Positions 35,762-46,717 are shown, counted from the stretch's first letter. The stretch: DNA of 64,000 nucleotides from Dryocola boscaweniae (GCF_025215095.1 NZ_JALHAP010000078.1:213425-277424), one strand, 5' to 3'. The notes: a model not told the origin generated them from the letters alone. Translations and numbers: made by a program.

Positions 35762-38700
35762 TGAGCTTCTTCCTCACGCTTGCCAAATCGGTTGCGAGTG
35801 TAGTGCGAGAGGCGGTCAAACAGCAGGTAGATAACCGGCGTGGTAAACAGCGTTAACACCTGGCTGACCAACAGCCCGCCGACCATGCCAATCCCTAACG
35901 GACGACGCAGCTCTGCGCCAACGCCGGTAGAAAGCATCAGCGGCAGCGCGCCCAGCAACGCCGCAAGCGTGGTCATCAGAATCGGACGGAAACGCAGCAG
36001 GCATGCCTGATAAATTGCTTCATACGGCGACATGCCCTGTTCGCGTTCCGCCGCCAGGGCGAAGTCGATCATCATGATGGCGTTTTTCTTCACGATCCCG
36101 ATAAGCAGGATGATGCCGATAATCGCAATCACATCCAGCTCCGCGCCGGACAGCATCAGGGCGAGCAGGGCGCCAACGCCTGCGGTGGGCAGCGTGGAAA
36201 GGATAGTAATCGGATGGATAAAGCTTTCATACAGCACGCCCAGCACGATATACATCGCCACCACGGAGGCAACTATCAGCCAGATGGTGCTGCCAAGCGC
36301 TGCCTGGAAGGCGAGGGTGCTGCCCTGGAACTGAGTGGTGATATCCGCAGGGAACGAGAGATCTTTTTCCGCATCGGTTATCGCCTGTACCGCTTCGCCT
36401 AATGAATAGTCGTCCGTGACGTTAAAGGAAATGGTCGTCGACGGGAACTGATCGAGATGATTTACCGAAAGCGGCGCAAAGCGCTGTTCGACTTTGGCGA
36501 TAGCGCTGAGCGGCACGGTGCCGCCTTCTGTGCTGGTCAGGCGAATATTATCCAGCGCGCTCAGCCCCGGCGTGGTGCTGGTGTCGTGCTCAAGGACTAC
36601 GCGGTACTGGTTTGCCTGGGTATAAATGGTGGAAATCAAGCGCTGGCCGAAGGCGTTATACAGCGCGTTGTCGACATCCGACATAGAAATGCCCAGCCGG
36701 CTGGCGCTGGCGCGGTCAACGTTAACATACGCCGCCAGCCCTTGATCCTGCCAGTCGCTGCTGACGTCGGAAAGCTGCGGCAGCGTTTGCAGTTTGTTCA
36801 TCAGTTGCGGCACCCAGGTGCTCAGGGCGTCCAGCGAGGTGGCCTGCAGCGTGAACTGATACTGCGTGCGGCTGACCGTGGTGTCGATGGTGAGATCCTG
36901 AATCGGCTGCAAATATAGCTGTACGCCAGGCACGTTTGCCACATTAGTTTGCAGGCGGTTGATTACGGCCTTGATACGGTCATCGCGATCGGCAAGCGGT
37001 TTGAGATTGATCTGTAAGCGCGCGCTGTTCAGCGACGGGTTCGTACCGTCGACGCCAATAAACGACGTCAGGCTTTCCACCGCCGGATCTTTCATGATCA
37101 CGTCCGCAACCTGCTGCTGACGCTGCGACATGCTGGCAAACGAGACGGATTGCGGCGCCTGAAGCGTGCCCTGAATAATGCCGTTGTCCTGAATCGGGAA
37201 GAAGCCTTTGGGAATGAATATCCACAGCATTATGGTAAGGGCAAGCGTGCTAAAAGCCACGCCAAGCGTGAGCCATGGATGATTCAGTACTTTAGTTAGC
37301 ATGCGCCCGTAAGCGGCAATAACACCTTCGAAAAAGCGTTCGCTTGCGCGCGAGAAGCGATTCTGTTTGCGCAGCGATTCATGGCTTAACATGCGCGCGC
37401 ACATCATTGGCGTGAGCGTAAGCGAAACAATGGCGGAGATTAAAATCGCGACGGCGAGCGTCACCGCAAACTCGCGGAACAGGCGACCGACGATATCGCC
37501 CATAAACAGCAGCGGGATCAGCACGGCGATAAGCGAAAGGGTGAGGGAGATAATCGTAAAGCCGATCTCGCCTGCGCCCTTGAGCGCTGCGGCCAACGGC
37601 TTTTCACCTTTTTCGATGTAGCGCGAGATGTTCTCGATAACCACAATCGCGTCGTCCACCACAAAACCGGTGGCGATGGTCAACGCCATTAACGTCAGGT
37701 TATTGATGGAAAAATCCAGAAAAACCATCACCGCGAAGGTGCCCACCAGCGATAGCGGCACCGCCACAGCGGGAATGATCGTTGCGGGCACGTTCCGCAG
37801 GAAGACGTAGATGATCATAACTACCAGCGCAATGGCGAGCATCAGCTCATGCTGCGTATCCGTTACGGAAGCGCGGATGTTAGTCGTGCGGTCGCTCAGC
37901 AGTTTTACTTCAACCGATTTCGGCAGGCTCTGGGTAAGCGTTGGCAGCATCTGACGAATGCTGTCGGCGGTGTCGATAATGTTCGCGCCGGGCTGGCGCT
38001 GCACGTTCATCACAATCGCCTGTTGTTTATTGGCCCATGCGCCAAGCCAGGTGTTTTCTGCGCCTTGTTCGACGGTGGCTACATCCCCCAGGCGGATCGG
38101 GGCGCCGTTCTGGTAGGCAATTATCAGGTTGCGATACTCTTCCGCCGACTGCATCTGATCGTTGGCGGAAAGCGTTACCGCGCGCTCAGGGCCGTCGAGG
38201 CTGCCTTTTGCGGAGTTGACGTTTGCGCTGGTAATCGCGGTGCGAATCGTCTCGCTGGTTAACCCCAGCGCCGCAAGGGCTGGGGCGTTCAGCTTCACGC
38301 GTACCGCAGGACGCTGCCCGCCGGAAAGCGTAACCAGGCCGACGCCGGAAACCTGAGAAATTTTCTGCGCAACGCGCGTTTCCACCATGTCTTCAACCTG
38401 CGTCATCGGCATGGCGGTGGAGGTAACGGCGAGCGTCATAATCGGCGGGTCCGCCGGGTTGACCTTGCTGTAAACCGGTGGATTAGGCAGGTCGGAGGGC
38501 AGAAGGTTTGTTGCGGCGTTAATTGCGGCCTGCACTTCCTGTTCGGCGACATCCAGCGGCAAAGTAAGCTGGAACTGTAGCGTTACCACCGATGCGCCGC
38601 CCGCGCTTTGCGAAGACATCTGCTTTAAGCCGGACATCTGCCCAAACTGGCGCTCCAGCGGGGCGGTAATAGCTGAGGTAACCACATCCGGACTGGCTCC

Positions 38701-38883
38701 CGGATAGAGCGTTACAACCTGAATGGTTGGATAATCTACTTCAGGGAGCGCAGAAACCGGCAGGAAGCGATAACCGATAATCCCCGCCAGCAGGATAGCC
38801 AGCATAAGCAGCGTGGTGGCAACCGGACGCAGAATAAACAGGCGGGATGGGCCGCCTGTCGCGCTGGGAGGTAAAATCTGCAT
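35758..38883 (-). CDS. mdtB: RND efflux pump subunit MdtB
   Basis: Second RND subunit of MdtABC, 1041 residues (E. coli 1040). The N-terminus [20 protein letters not shown] is typical of the family, TM4 has the proton-relay motif [14 protein letters not shown], and the C-terminal half repeats the fold, with [15 protein letters not shown] in TM10-11. The start shares a base with the mdtA stop. Together with mdtA and mdtC it should form the tripartite pump using TolC as outer-membrane channel. Confidence 0.96.
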   Translation of the reverse strand: MQILPPSATGGPSRLFILRPVATTLLMLAILLAGIIGYRFLPVSALPEVDYPTIQVVTLYPGASPDVVTSAITAPLERQFGQMSGLKQMSSQSAGGASVVTLQFQLTLPLDVAEQEVQAAINAATNLLPSDLPNPPVYSKVNPADPPIMTLAVTSTAMPMTQVEDMVETRVAQKISQVSGVGLVTLSGGQRPAVRVKLNAPALAALGLTSETIRTAITSANVNSAKGSLDGPERAVTLSANDQMQSAEEYRNLIIAYQNGAPIRLGDVATVEQGAENTWLGAWANKQQAIVMNVQRQPGANIIDTADSIRQMLPTLTQSLPKSVEVKLLSDRTTNIRASVTDTQHELMLAIALVVMIIYVFLRNVPATIIPAVAVPLSLVGTFAVMVFLDFSINNLTLMALTIATGFVVDDAIVVIENISRYIEKGEKPLAAALKGAGEIGFTIISLTLSLIAVLIPLLFMGDIVGRLFREFAVTLAVAILISAIVSLTLTPMMCARMLSHESLRKQNRFSRASERFFEGVIAAYGRMLTKVLNHPWLTLGVAFSTLALTIMLWIFIPKGFFPIQDNGIIQGTLQAPQSVSFASMSQRQQQVADVIMKDPAVESLTSFIGVDGTNPSLNSARLQINLKPLADRDDRIKAVINRLQTNVANVPGVQLYLQPIQDLTIDTTVSRTQYQFTLQATSLDALSTWVPQLMNKLQTLPQLSDVSSDWQDQGLAAYVNVDRASASRLGISMSDVDNALYNAFGQRLISTIYTQANQYRVVLEHDTSTTPGLSALDNIRLTSTEGGTVPLSAIAKVEQRFAPLSVNHLDQFPSTTISFNVTDDYSLGEAVQAITDAEKDLSFPADITTQFQGSTLAFQAALGSTIWLIVASVVAMYIVLGVLYESFIHPITILSTLPTAGVGALLALMLSGAELDVIAIIGIILLIGIVKKNAIMMIDFALAAEREQGMSPYEAIYQACLLRFRPILMTTLAALLGALPLMLSTGVGAELRRPLGIGMVGGLLVSQVLTLFTTPVIYLLFDRLSHYTRNRFGKREEEAQ

Positions 38884-40127
38884 CAGGATTTCGCTCCTTT
38901 ACGAAGAGGCGCGGACTTCTCGTCAGACTTGCTTTGCGTTGCGTCGTCGGTGGCCGAATGGGCTTCCACTACTTCCACTTTTGCCCCTTCGGTGAGGCGG
39001 TCTATGCCGTCGGTGACCACGCGATCGCCTGCGGAAAGCCCGGCGGTTATCACCACTTTCTGGCTGTCCTGGATACCCGTTGTGACCAGATGCTTACTGA
39101 CTTTGTTATCGACGTTCAATACCCAGACGAAGTTGCCTTCGTTACCCATTTGCAGCGCGCTCGTTGGGATAACTACGGCGTTTTGTTGGGTATCGACCAG
39201 CATACGGGCGTTGACGAACTGATTCGGGAACAGCGCGTCATCTTCGTTATTAAACCGCGCTTTGAGTTTGATGGTGCCGGTGGTGGCGTCAATCTGGTTA
39301 TCCAGGCTCAGCAGGCTGCCGGTGCTGAGCTTCTGCTTGTTGGTGCGATCCCAGGCTTCAACGCTCAACGCATTGCCCGCTTTTTGCGCCTTCACCACGG
39401 TGGCGATGTCGCTTTCCGGCAGCGTGAAGACTAAATCAATGGGATGCGTTTGGGTCAGCACCACGATACCTGTGGTATCCCCGCTGGAAATCTGGTTGCC
39501 GATATCAACCTGTTTTAAGCCGACGCGTCCGTCAATGGGCGCGGTAATGCGGCTCCAGTCGAGCTGTAACTGAGCGCTGGCAACTGAGGCTTCATCCGCT
39601 TTTACCGTGCCTGCGGATTCGCTCACCAGCGCCTGTTGTGCATCCAGTTCCTGACGGGAAACGAGGTTAGTTTTCACCAACTGCTGATAGCGAGCTAAAT
39701 CGCGGCGGGCATTGGCAAGCGTGGCCTGATCTTTTGCAAGCTGCCCCTGTGCCTGAGCCAGCGCGACTTTGAACTGGCTTGGATCGATTTCAGCCAGCAA
39801 ATCGCCGGCTTTTACCTGTTGTCCTTCCTGGAAATGAATCGCCAGCAGTTGTCCATCCACGCGGCTACGTACGGTAACGGTATTCGCCGCCGTGATGGTG
39901 CCAAGGCCGGTGAGATAACGTGGTACGGATTCGCTGGTTGCCGTGGCTGCCTGAACGGGAGCCAGTGCGCCGCCACGCATGCCGTGGCGTCCGCCGCCTT
40001 GCTGTTGGGCGGATTTCTGCGCCTCAGGTTCGCCTGTGGCGCCGCTACGCCAGAAATAAACGGCTGCGATAGCAACAATAACGATCCCCGCAATAAACAA
40101 CCAACGAGTGGTATGCGTACCTTTCAT
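38883..40127 (-). CDS. mdtA: RND membrane fusion protein MdtA
   Basis: Periplasmic adaptor of MdtABC, 414 residues (E. coli 415). An N-terminal signal/anchor ([18 protein letters not shown]) precedes a low-complexity Gly/Gln stretch. The lipoyl halves ([20 protein letters not shown] and [17 protein letters not shown]) flank a helical hairpin, and a beta-barrel and membrane-proximal domain follow. The C-terminal tail is Lys/Ser/Ala-rich ([18 protein letters not shown]). First gene of the mdtABCD-baeSR operon, so it is the target of BaeR control. Confidence 0.96.
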   Translation of the reverse strand: MKGTHTTRWLFIAGIVIVAIAAVYFWRSGATGEPEAQKSAQQQGGGRHGMRGGALAPVQAATATSESVPRYLTGLGTITAANTVTVRSRVDGQLLAIHFQEGQQVKAGDLLAEIDPSQFKVALAQAQGQLAKDQATLANARRDLARYQQLVKTNLVSRQELDAQQALVSESAGTVKADEASVASAQLQLDWSRITAPIDGRVGLKQVDIGNQISSGDTTGIVVLTQTHPIDLVFTLPESDIATVVKAQKAGNALSVEAWDRTNKQKLSTGSLLSLDNQIDATTGTIKLKARFNNEDDALFPNQFVNARMLVDTQQNAVVIPTSALQMGNEGNFVWVLNVDNKVSKHLVTTGIQDSQKVVITAGLSAGDRVVTDGIDRLTEGAKVEVVEAHSATDDATQSKSDEKSAPLRKGAKS

Positions 40128-40189
40128 AGATATACGTCTTCTCTTCCTGAAACGATTAGGCTTAATGATACTAGTGTAGAGACCCGCAG

Positions 40190-40211
40190 GCGCTGAAAAA
40201 TGAAGGAAATA
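40190..40211 (-). promoter_or_regulatory. Possible BaeR box upstream of mdtA
   Basis: The minus strand reads TATTTCCTTCATTTTTCAGC, partly resembling the BaeR consensus TTTTTCTCCATNATTGGC. Its position 63-84 bases before the mdtA ATG is suitable, but the match is weak. Confidence 0.3.
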
Positions 40212-40328
40212 TGAAGTACTGTATGGATAAATCTGATTGAGGGCTTTTCTTCGGGACGCCTCGCATCCCTTTGGGATAGCTATATTCAGTTTAAAAAACC
40301 ACCAATAAACTGTGACTTCGGCAATAAA

Positions 40329-40346
40329 TATAAACTATAGTTTATA
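40329..40346 (+). promoter_or_regulatory. 18-bp perfect palindrome, candidate toxin-antitoxin operator
   Basis: TATAAACTATAGTTTATA is an exact palindrome ending 10 bases before the toxin ATG. Its TATAGT and TATAAA elements may also serve as a -10 box. Such palindromes are the usual binding sites of HigA-type antitoxins. Confidence 0.6.
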
Positions 40347-40356
40347 AGGTGTGGTT

Positions 40357-40703
40357 ATGACATGGACGGTTTTATTGACCCGATGTTTTGAAGAGTGGTT
40401 TGAAGAACAAAACGACGATCTTCAGGAAAACATGCTTAAGGCTATGGGCACCTGAAATTTTGGGGCCCTGCTTTATCCCGCCCTTATGCTGATACGGTTA
40501 AGGGCTCCCGCTTCGCCAATATGAAAGAATTAAGAATTCAGCACCGCGGGCGGCCAATAAGGGCTTTTTATATTTTTGATTACCGCCGCAATGCCATTGT
40601 GCTTTGCGCGGGGGACAAATCAAAGAGCAAGCGTTACTACGAAAAGATGATCGCTGCTGCGGATAGAGAGTTTATCGCCTGGTTGAATTTACAGGAGAAA
40701 TAA
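40357..40703 (+). pseudogene. HigB/RelE-like (Gp49 family) toxin gene, frameshifted
   Basis: The gene starts at ATG 40357 (MTWTVLLTRCFEEWFEEQND) but meets TGA at 40453-40455 after 32 codons. From 40449 a different frame continues the family sequence without a break: HLKFWGPALSRPYADTVKGS, FANMKELRIQHRGRPIRAF and IVLCAGDKSKSKRYYEKMI, ending at 40703. One missing base in the GGG at 40446-40448 restores a product of about 115 residues, the usual size. It is followed after one base by an intact antitoxin gene. An ATG at 40521 could still yield a 60-residue C-terminal fragment. A sequencing error in a G run cannot be excluded. Confidence 0.8.
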
Positions 40704-40704
40704 G

Positions 40705-41013
40705 ATGAAAGGTTATACAAGTCTGGAAGAGTTAATTGCTCGCCGCTCGCCTGAGAGCCAGAAGCGTATTGCTCAAGGCACCCAGGAACTGATTCTGGAA
40801 ACTTGTCTGCATCTGATACGGGAAGAAATGGGCTGGTCGCAGAAGCAGTTGGCAGAAGCAATGGGCATCAGCCAACCCGCAATTACGGCTATTGAACAGC
40901 GGGGCAATGAAATAAAACTTGGCACGTTAAAACGCTACATTGAAGCGCTTGGCGGCACGCTCTCGTTACAGATTGAGTTTCCGGAAGGTGTAAAACACGT
41001 AGAAGTAATTTAA
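40705..41013 (+). CDS. XRE/HigA-type antitoxin
   Basis: A 102-residue protein with a central Cro/C1 helix-turn-helix (WSQKQLAEAMGISQPAITAI, about residues 45-64) followed by GTLKRYIEALGGTLSLQIEF, the usual end of HigA-like antitoxins. It starts one base after the toxin stop. It should neutralise the HigB-like toxin and repress the operon through the palindrome at 40329. With the toxin broken it may be a leftover, or guard against a related toxin elsewhere. Confidence 0.85.
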   Translation: MKGYTSLEELIARRSPESQKRIAQGTQELILETCLHLIREEMGWSQKQLAEAMGISQPAITAIEQRGNEIKLGTLKRYIEALGGTLSLQIEFPEGVKHVEVI

Positions 41014-41039
41014 ACCGTGAATCCCTTCACGGCTTTTTA
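41014..41039. terminator. Terminator after the antitoxin gene
   Basis: CCGTGAA-TCCC-TTCACGG followed by CTTTTT, a textbook rho-independent terminator for the plus strand. It also separates the unit from convergent yegD. Confidence 0.85.
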
Positions 41040-41040
41040 C

Positions 41041-42399
41041 TTAGCCGCGAAACACCACTTCAGCCCAGCGTGCAAGACCGGCGGTCACCGAGCCGAAATC
41101 ATCGCCTCCGGCAAGCTCAATACCCGGTAGCTTTTGCGCCAGCGCATGTTTTATCAGCGGCGAACGGGCGCTGCCGCCGGTAAGATAAATCACATCCGGC
41201 TTCACATCGCTGGTTTCAAGAGCAAGCGTAACCTGTTCCAGAATGCGCTGGAGCGGCTGGCTGATAGCGCTTTCCAGCTCGGCCTGGGTGATTTCGCAGC
41301 CCAGCTCTTTGGCGATAAATGGCAGCATTGTGGCAACCTGCTCGCTGTCGGAAAGGGCAATTTTGCTCTCTTCCGCAGCGCGCACCAGACGGTAGCTCAG
41401 ACGCTGACGCCATACTTTTTGCAGGTACGCCACTTTGTCCGATTCGCGCGCGTCGCGCACCAGTTCGCCCAGCATTCTTCCATTGGCGGAGCTGTAAAAA
41501 TCGTTCTGCGCCGGCACATCGTTGATGGCAACGGCGTTCCACCATGGCAATACAGGAAGGGCAATCCCTTTTTCCGTTTGACCCCCCATGCCCAGCAGCG
41601 GTGAAAGCTGCTTGAAAGCCAGCATGATGTCGAGATCGTTTCCACCGACGCGGCAGCCGCTGTGACCGAGTAAACTGTGCTCGCGGTCGCGACGCGTGTG
41701 CCATTGCGGACCCATCAGCAGAACAGAGCAGTCCGTCGTACCGCCGCCGATATCCACCACCAGCACCTGTTTTTCAGCGCTGAGCGAGGCTTCAAAATCA
41801 AGCCCTGCGGCAACGGGTTCAAACTGGAACACCACGTCCTGGAACCCGGCGCGATGCGCCGCACGTTCAAGAATGCCCTGCGCCTGCTGGTTGGCTTCTT
41901 CGCCGCCTAAGCCCTGGAAGTTAATCGGACGGCCAATCACGGCCTGGTGAATAGGCTCTGCGACCTGCGTTTGCGCCTGGTTGCGGATATGTACCATCAT
42001 GGCGCAAACCAAATCTTCGAACAGCGCGACCTGCTGTGGTTTCAGCCCGCTGGCGCCAAGGAATGATTTCGGCGATTTTACGAAGTAAACCTCTTCCGGG
42101 TCTTCCATGTACTGGCGCAGCGAACTTAAGCCAAACTGCACGCTGCCCGGCAGCACCTCGATATCTTCTTCACGGTTAAACGACACGGCGCGACGCAGCA
42201 GCGCCTGAGTTTCGTCGCCATTGGCCGGAACCTGATGGTGACGATAAAGCCATTCGCTGACCGCTTCGCGCGTGGGGGCGCACAGCATAGAGGGAAGCAG
42301 GGAAGAGCCGTTTTCCATTTCCAGAAGCCGGGGGGCGCCCTCGCGCATCACCGCAACTGAACAGTTTGCCGTACCATAATCAAAGCCTATAAATTGCAT
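41041..42399 (-). CDS. yegD: Hsp70-family protein YegD
   Basis: Actin/Hsp70-type ATPase-domain protein without the substrate-binding C-terminal half of DnaK; 452 residues (E. coli 450). The phosphate-1 loop FDYGTANCSVAV lies at the N-terminus and the phosphate-2 loop VVDIGGGTTDCSVLLM at about residue 215. Adenosine-loop sequence YLTGGSARSPLIK lies near the C-terminus. It is a putative chaperone of unknown client. It is divergent from alkA, as in E. coli. Confidence 0.94.
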   Translation of the reverse strand: MQFIGFDYGTANCSVAVMREGAPRLLEMENGSSLLPSMLCAPTREAVSEWLYRHHQVPANGDETQALLRRAVSFNREEDIEVLPGSVQFGLSSLRQYMEDPEEVYFVKSPKSFLGASGLKPQQVALFEDLVCAMMVHIRNQAQTQVAEPIHQAVIGRPINFQGLGGEEANQQAQGILERAAHRAGFQDVVFQFEPVAAGLDFEASLSAEKQVLVVDIGGGTTDCSVLLMGPQWHTRRDREHSLLGHSGCRVGGNDLDIMLAFKQLSPLLGMGGQTEKGIALPVLPWWNAVAINDVPAQNDFYSSANGRMLGELVRDARESDKVAYLQKVWRQRLSYRLVRAAEESKIALSDSEQVATMLPFIAKELGCEITQAELESAISQPLQRILEQVTLALETSDVKPDVIYLTGGSARSPLIKHALAQKLPGIELAGGDDFGSVTAGLARWAEVVFRG

Positions 42400-42531
42400 A
42401 ACATCCCCATGCCGGTGAGAAGGGGGGCGACTTTAGCGGAATGCGTCGCCGTGGGCAACTGAATATCAAAGCAAGGCAGGAATTGGCTTTTGCTATTATG
42501 CTAAGTCCATAAAAAGCCATGGGAATCAACT

Positions 42532-43383
42532 ATGTTTGAACTTGTTTACCACCCGCCTTACGACTGGCAATGGATGTTCGGTTTTCTGAGCGCACGTGCG
42601 GTTTCTGGCATTGAAACGGTCACGCCAGCGCGCTATTGCCGCAGCTTTGCTTTAGGCCAACATCACGGGCTAATCACGCTCGAACCTGATGAAACTCGCC
42701 ATGTGCTGAAAGTCACTTTATCCGAAGGATTGCTGCCGGTGGCGGGGGAAGTTCTGGTAAGAGTGCGCAAGCTGCTGGATCTGGACCGCCAGCCTCAGCC
42801 GCTGCTGGAAAGCCTTGGCGAACTGGCTCAGGCGCGGCCGGGGCTGCGATTGCCAGGGTGCGTGGATGCTTTTGAACAGGCCATTCGGGCCATTCTGGGC
42901 CAGTTGGTGAGCGTTGCGATGGCGGCGAAACTTGCCGGGAAAGTCGCGCAGAACTTTGGCGAGCCGCTTGCAGGATCCCCGGAATGGCGGCTTTTTCCCG
43001 AAGCCCGCCGCCTTGCTGCGCTGACGCCTGAACAGCTCAAGCCGTTAGGGATGCCGCTGAAACGAGGCGAAGCGATTATTCATCTGGCGCGCTTGGTTGA
43101 GGCAGGGGAATTTCCGCTGACGATTCCGGCGAATGTTGAACTGGGAGTGAAACAACTGATTACCCTGCCGGGCATCGGCCGCTGGACGGCGAACTATTTT
43201 GCTTTACGCGGCTGGCAGGCAAGCGATGTGTTTTTGCCCGACGACTATCTGATTAAACAGCGCTTCCCCGGCATGACCCCCGCACAAATTCGTCGCTATG
43301 CGGAACGCTGGCAGCCCTGGCGTTCTTATGCGCTGCTCCACATCTGGTACAGCGACGGCTGGCTGCCGTTAAGTTCCGGATAA
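42532..43383 (+). CDS. alkA: 3-methyladenine DNA glycosylase II AlkA
   Basis: Removes alkylated bases such as 3-methyladenine in base excision repair. It has 283 residues (E. coli 282). An N-terminal TATA-like domain precedes the helical core LPGCVDAFEQAIRAILGQLV, the helix-hairpin-helix LPGIGRWTANYFALRGW, and the catalytic aspartate segment FLPDDYLIKQRFPG. The C-terminal YALLHIWY is conserved. Inducible by Ada in E. coli; I cannot confirm an Ada box in the 132-base upstream gap. Confidence 0.95.
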   Translation: MFELVYHPPYDWQWMFGFLSARAVSGIETVTPARYCRSFALGQHHGLITLEPDETRHVLKVTLSEGLLPVAGEVLVRVRKLLDLDRQPQPLLESLGELAQARPGLRLPGCVDAFEQAIRAILGQLVSVAMAAKLAGKVAQNFGEPLAGSPEWRLFPEARRLAALTPEQLKPLGMPLKRGEAIIHLARLVEAGEFPLTIPANVELGVKQLITLPGIGRWTANYFALRGWQASDVFLPDDYLIKQRFPGMTPAQIRRYAERWQPWRSYALLHIWYSDGWLPLSSG

Positions 43384-43384
43384 A

Positions 43385-46300
43385 TCAGTTAATGCCGAAA
43401 TAGCTGGTGTTCAGCAGTATGCTCAGCGGCTGTGGCGCGCTGATGGTTTCACCATAAATCAAATCTACGCCGATACCGGAAAGGGTATCCATTATCAGGG
43501 GTAAATCCGCCGGGCCCGCGATGGTTTGTAACGCCAGGCGTTGCGCATGGCCATGAATAATGGTCACCATCATTTCGTCCATTAAATTGCTGTGCACATT
43601 CTGGATAAGCTCGTTATCGATAATGATATAGCTGAAGACCTGGCGGCTGATAGCGTCAAAAATGTCCAGATCCCGACCTAAGTGGGTCAGCACCATCTGA
43701 CAGCCGCGGTCGCGAAGGCGTTGCAGGTTTTTATGGGCGCGCTCGTCTTCGGTGAGCAGTAGCTGACTATTGATTTGCAGATGCAGCAGACGAGCCGGAA
43801 GCGGGCTGTTCTCCAGCATAACAATCAGCTCATCAACAAAGGCATCGCTCGTCAGCCCGGCAGGAGAAAGCGGAAGGGCAATGCCGAAACCTTTTTGTGC
43901 GATCTGCTGCGCATATTCACGGAAAAATTCGTTGAACACACGACGGTCAAGAGCCTGCTGCAACTCATTTTCAACAAGCCCGTTGCGGAAGCTATGCTCA
44001 TCCACAACTTCCCCTTCGCTGTTCCAGAACTTGAGCGACAGCAGATAGAAGCTTGCGGACTCAGGCACTCGCGGCGGCGCGGCGGCCAGGGCAAGCATCA
44101 GAATCGGGTTTTCATTGATGATGCGCCACTTTTCATCTAAGGCCAGTACGCTGCGGTTTTTCTGCATGTAATGCTGCTGCGCTTCAAAAGTGGTAACGCG
44201 TCCACGGCCGCTGTTCTTCGAGGCATAACAGGCGATGTCCGCCTGGGAAAGCACTTCCGAGGCCACGCGGTTATCGGCGTCAATTTGCGTAATGCCGGCG
44301 CTGGCGCCAACGCGATGCAGACGGCCGTCCCAAACGAAGTGGTAGTCGTTAATGCAGTTAATTATGCGCTCGGAAATATGGCGAGCATTGTCCATTGAGC
44401 AATCCGGCAGCAGCAGGCCGAACTCATCGCCGCCGAGCCTTGCCAGGAAGTCGCCGGTGCGCAACATGCTTAGCATCATGGAAGAGAGTTCACGCAGCAG
44501 CGCGTCTCCGGCTGCATGCCCGGCGGTATCGTTAACCGCCTTGAATCTGTCGAGATCGATAAATATCAGCGCATGGCGCTGACGGTTTTCGCCTGCGCTT
44601 TGCAAAAGGCGTTTGAGATGATTTTCAAAGCTCACGCGGTTGGCAAGATGGGTCAGGCTGTCGTGCGAGGCGCTGTAGCTTAGCTGTTTGAGCATTTTAC
44701 GCGACTCGGTAACGTCCTGAATAACGAGTACCGAGCCGATACTTTTCCCGTCTAAGGTCGTCAGCGGCGTAATGCTGTAATGGATGTCGTAGCTGCCGCC
44801 GTTACGGCAGTGCAGCACGACATCCTGTTCATTGTTCATGCGCGAAAAATCACCGCTGTGGATGTTTTCAAGCACGGGCCCGGTATCGCCGAAGGTAATG
44901 CGTAAAATCGCGAGGATATGCTGACCAATGGCGTCGTCCTGCGGGCAGCCGCTGAGCTTTTCCGCCACCGGGTTCATAAAGGTGATGTTCATGTCGATAT
45001 CGGTACAAATTACCGCTTCGCCGATGGAATCCAGCGTAATATGCAGGCGCTCTTTTTCCTGATACAGCGCTTCGTTAAGCTGCTTAACCTCTGTCATATC
45101 CATATTGATGCCGAGCAGGCGCTCAACGTCGCCGTTTTTATTCAGCACCCGGTTGGCGAGGGAGCGAATATGGCGAATGCCGTCTTTAACTTTAATGCGG
45201 TATTCCAGCTTGAAAGGCATGCGGGCCTGCAATGATTCACGCACAATTTTTTCAGTCTGCGGTAGATCTTCGGCGATGATGCACTCCGCCCAGAGTCGGT
45301 AGGTTGGCTTCACGTGCGGCTGCACTTCGTAGAGATCAAACATGCGTTTGTCCCAGCTAATCACATCGCTTGCCAAATCCCATTCCCAGATGCCGATGCC
45401 GCCAGCTTCGTTTGCAAGCGTGATGCGTTCCATCAGGCGTTTATTCACCCACTCGGTGTGCTTAAGGTCGTTGATGTCTTCAACCTGGGCTATTAAATAA
45501 AGCGGGGAACTGTTGGTGTCGCGTACCACGGAAACTGCAAGCAGCGCCCAGACTACGTCACCCTGGCTTGTGTAATAGCGCTTTTCCATGGAATAGCTGT
45601 TGATATCGCCTGCAATCAGCATCTCAAGTTGTCGAAGATCCGCGTGCAGGTCTTCGGGATAGGTGATTTGCTGGAAGGTGAGCGAGCGTAACTGGTCGGC
45701 CGTATAGCCCAGAAAATTGCTCAGGGATTTATTGACCTGAATCCACTGGCCTTCAATGGACACCAGCGCCATGCCGATTGCGGAATATTCCATCGCGTTG
45801 CGAAAACGCGCTTCGCTCTCGGTGATGTGCTTGCGCTCTTCGCGAAACGAATGCATCACCATCGTCATAACGTTGGCCGGTAGCAGAATCATCAGGAACG
45901 GCAGCCACTGGGTGCTGTCGATAACCGTTAAATGCGGCATCGCCATCGAAACGCTGTTGGTTGCCATCATTAAAGAAACCACCATCAGCGTGGCGAGGAA
46001 AATAATAAATGCTTCCAGGCGAGGCAGGCGAATCGCGCTCCACATCAGGAAAACGATAATAAAGGTGAAGGGCCACGGCATAAAACGTAGTACGAGATAA
46101 CTCAGCGCCAGGGTAATCGCGAAGGTCATTACCGTTTCGAGCAGCAGTTTCGGGTCGCGATGGCGCAAAAAATAGTGCGGTTTAATCAGTAAACCCGTCG
46201 GGAGAAGCGCCAAAGCGCCGATAGATTCAGAAAGACTCCAGACGAAGAACGTTTTTATTGCGCTATCGCCTTCAGCGCCCGCCAGCCAGATGACGAGTAA

Positions 46301-46717
46301 ACCGCCAATAACCGGTGGGATTACCGCGCTACAGACAGCAAGGCGAACCCAACAGTTGAGATTCTGTAAAGGATTTTGCGCCGGTAAAAAACGACGCAGG
46401 AGCAGCGCTGCTATTACCGCCTCAATAATATTAACGGTCGTGAAAACAAAATTAATTTCGCTTAAGGGAAGTAAAACTGCCGAGGCGCCCACATTGCCTG
46501 CTGAACAAATAGCGGCAATCAGAGTCCACAGGCGCGGCGGATTGCGAAAAAACGCGACCGTCATTACCGAGGTTGGAAACCATAACGGCGCCAGTATGGT
46601 GCCAGCGAGGCTTAATTTGAGAGAATAAAAAGTAAAAACAAAGCTCAACAGCCCCAGACCCAGCAGGAGCAACTTGTGGGGCGTCGTATCCTGCTTTTGT
46701 ATATTATTTTTGGTCAT
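43385..46717 (-). CDS. dgcE: Diguanylate cyclase DgcE (YegE)
   Basis: Large inner-membrane c-di-GMP synthase that, in E. coli, feeds the curli/CsgD switch. It has 1110 residues (E. coli 1105). An N-terminal MASE1 domain of about eight to ten membrane segments (residues 15-290) is followed by three PAS/PAC units (for example EARFRNAMEYSAIGMALVSI). The GGDEF domain has an intact active site RLGGDEFGLL near residue 762, and the C-terminal EAL-like domain shows no EAL signature and is probably inactive as phosphodiesterase. It converges on alkA with 1 base between them. Confidence 0.95.
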   Translation of the reverse strand: MTKNNIQKQDTTPHKLLLLGLGLLSFVFTFYSLKLSLAGTILAPLWFPTSVMTVAFFRNPPRLWTLIAAICSAGNVGASAVLLPLSEINFVFTTVNIIEAVIAALLLRRFLPAQNPLQNLNCWVRLAVCSAVIPPVIGGLLVIWLAGAEGDSAIKTFFVWSLSESIGALALLPTGLLIKPHYFLRHRDPKLLLETVMTFAITLALSYLVLRFMPWPFTFIIVFLMWSAIRLPRLEAFIIFLATLMVVSLMMATNSVSMAMPHLTVIDSTQWLPFLMILLPANVMTMVMHSFREERKHITESEARFRNAMEYSAIGMALVSIEGQWIQVNKSLSNFLGYTADQLRSLTFQQITYPEDLHADLRQLEMLIAGDINSYSMEKRYYTSQGDVVWALLAVSVVRDTNSSPLYLIAQVEDINDLKHTEWVNKRLMERITLANEAGGIGIWEWDLASDVISWDKRMFDLYEVQPHVKPTYRLWAECIIAEDLPQTEKIVRESLQARMPFKLEYRIKVKDGIRHIRSLANRVLNKNGDVERLLGINMDMTEVKQLNEALYQEKERLHITLDSIGEAVICTDIDMNITFMNPVAEKLSGCPQDDAIGQHILAILRITFGDTGPVLENIHSGDFSRMNNEQDVVLHCRNGGSYDIHYSITPLTTLDGKSIGSVLVIQDVTESRKMLKQLSYSASHDSLTHLANRVSFENHLKRLLQSAGENRQRHALIFIDLDRFKAVNDTAGHAAGDALLRELSSMMLSMLRTGDFLARLGGDEFGLLLPDCSMDNARHISERIINCINDYHFVWDGRLHRVGASAGITQIDADNRVASEVLSQADIACYASKNSGRGRVTTFEAQQHYMQKNRSVLALDEKWRIINENPILMLALAAAPPRVPESASFYLLSLKFWNSEGEVVDEHSFRNGLVENELQQALDRRVFNEFFREYAQQIAQKGFGIALPLSPAGLTSDAFVDELIVMLENSPLPARLLHLQINSQLLLTEDERAHKNLQRLRDRGCQMVLTHLGRDLDIFDAISRQVFSYIIIDNELIQNVHSNLMDEMMVTIIHGHAQRLALQTIAGPADLPLIMDTLSGIGVDLIYGETISAPQPLSILLNTSYFGIN

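Noticed and set aside
40521..40703. Treating the 60-codon frame before the antitoxin as a complete gene
   Set aside because: It is the C-terminal half of a HigB-like toxin whose N-terminal half is upstream in another frame.
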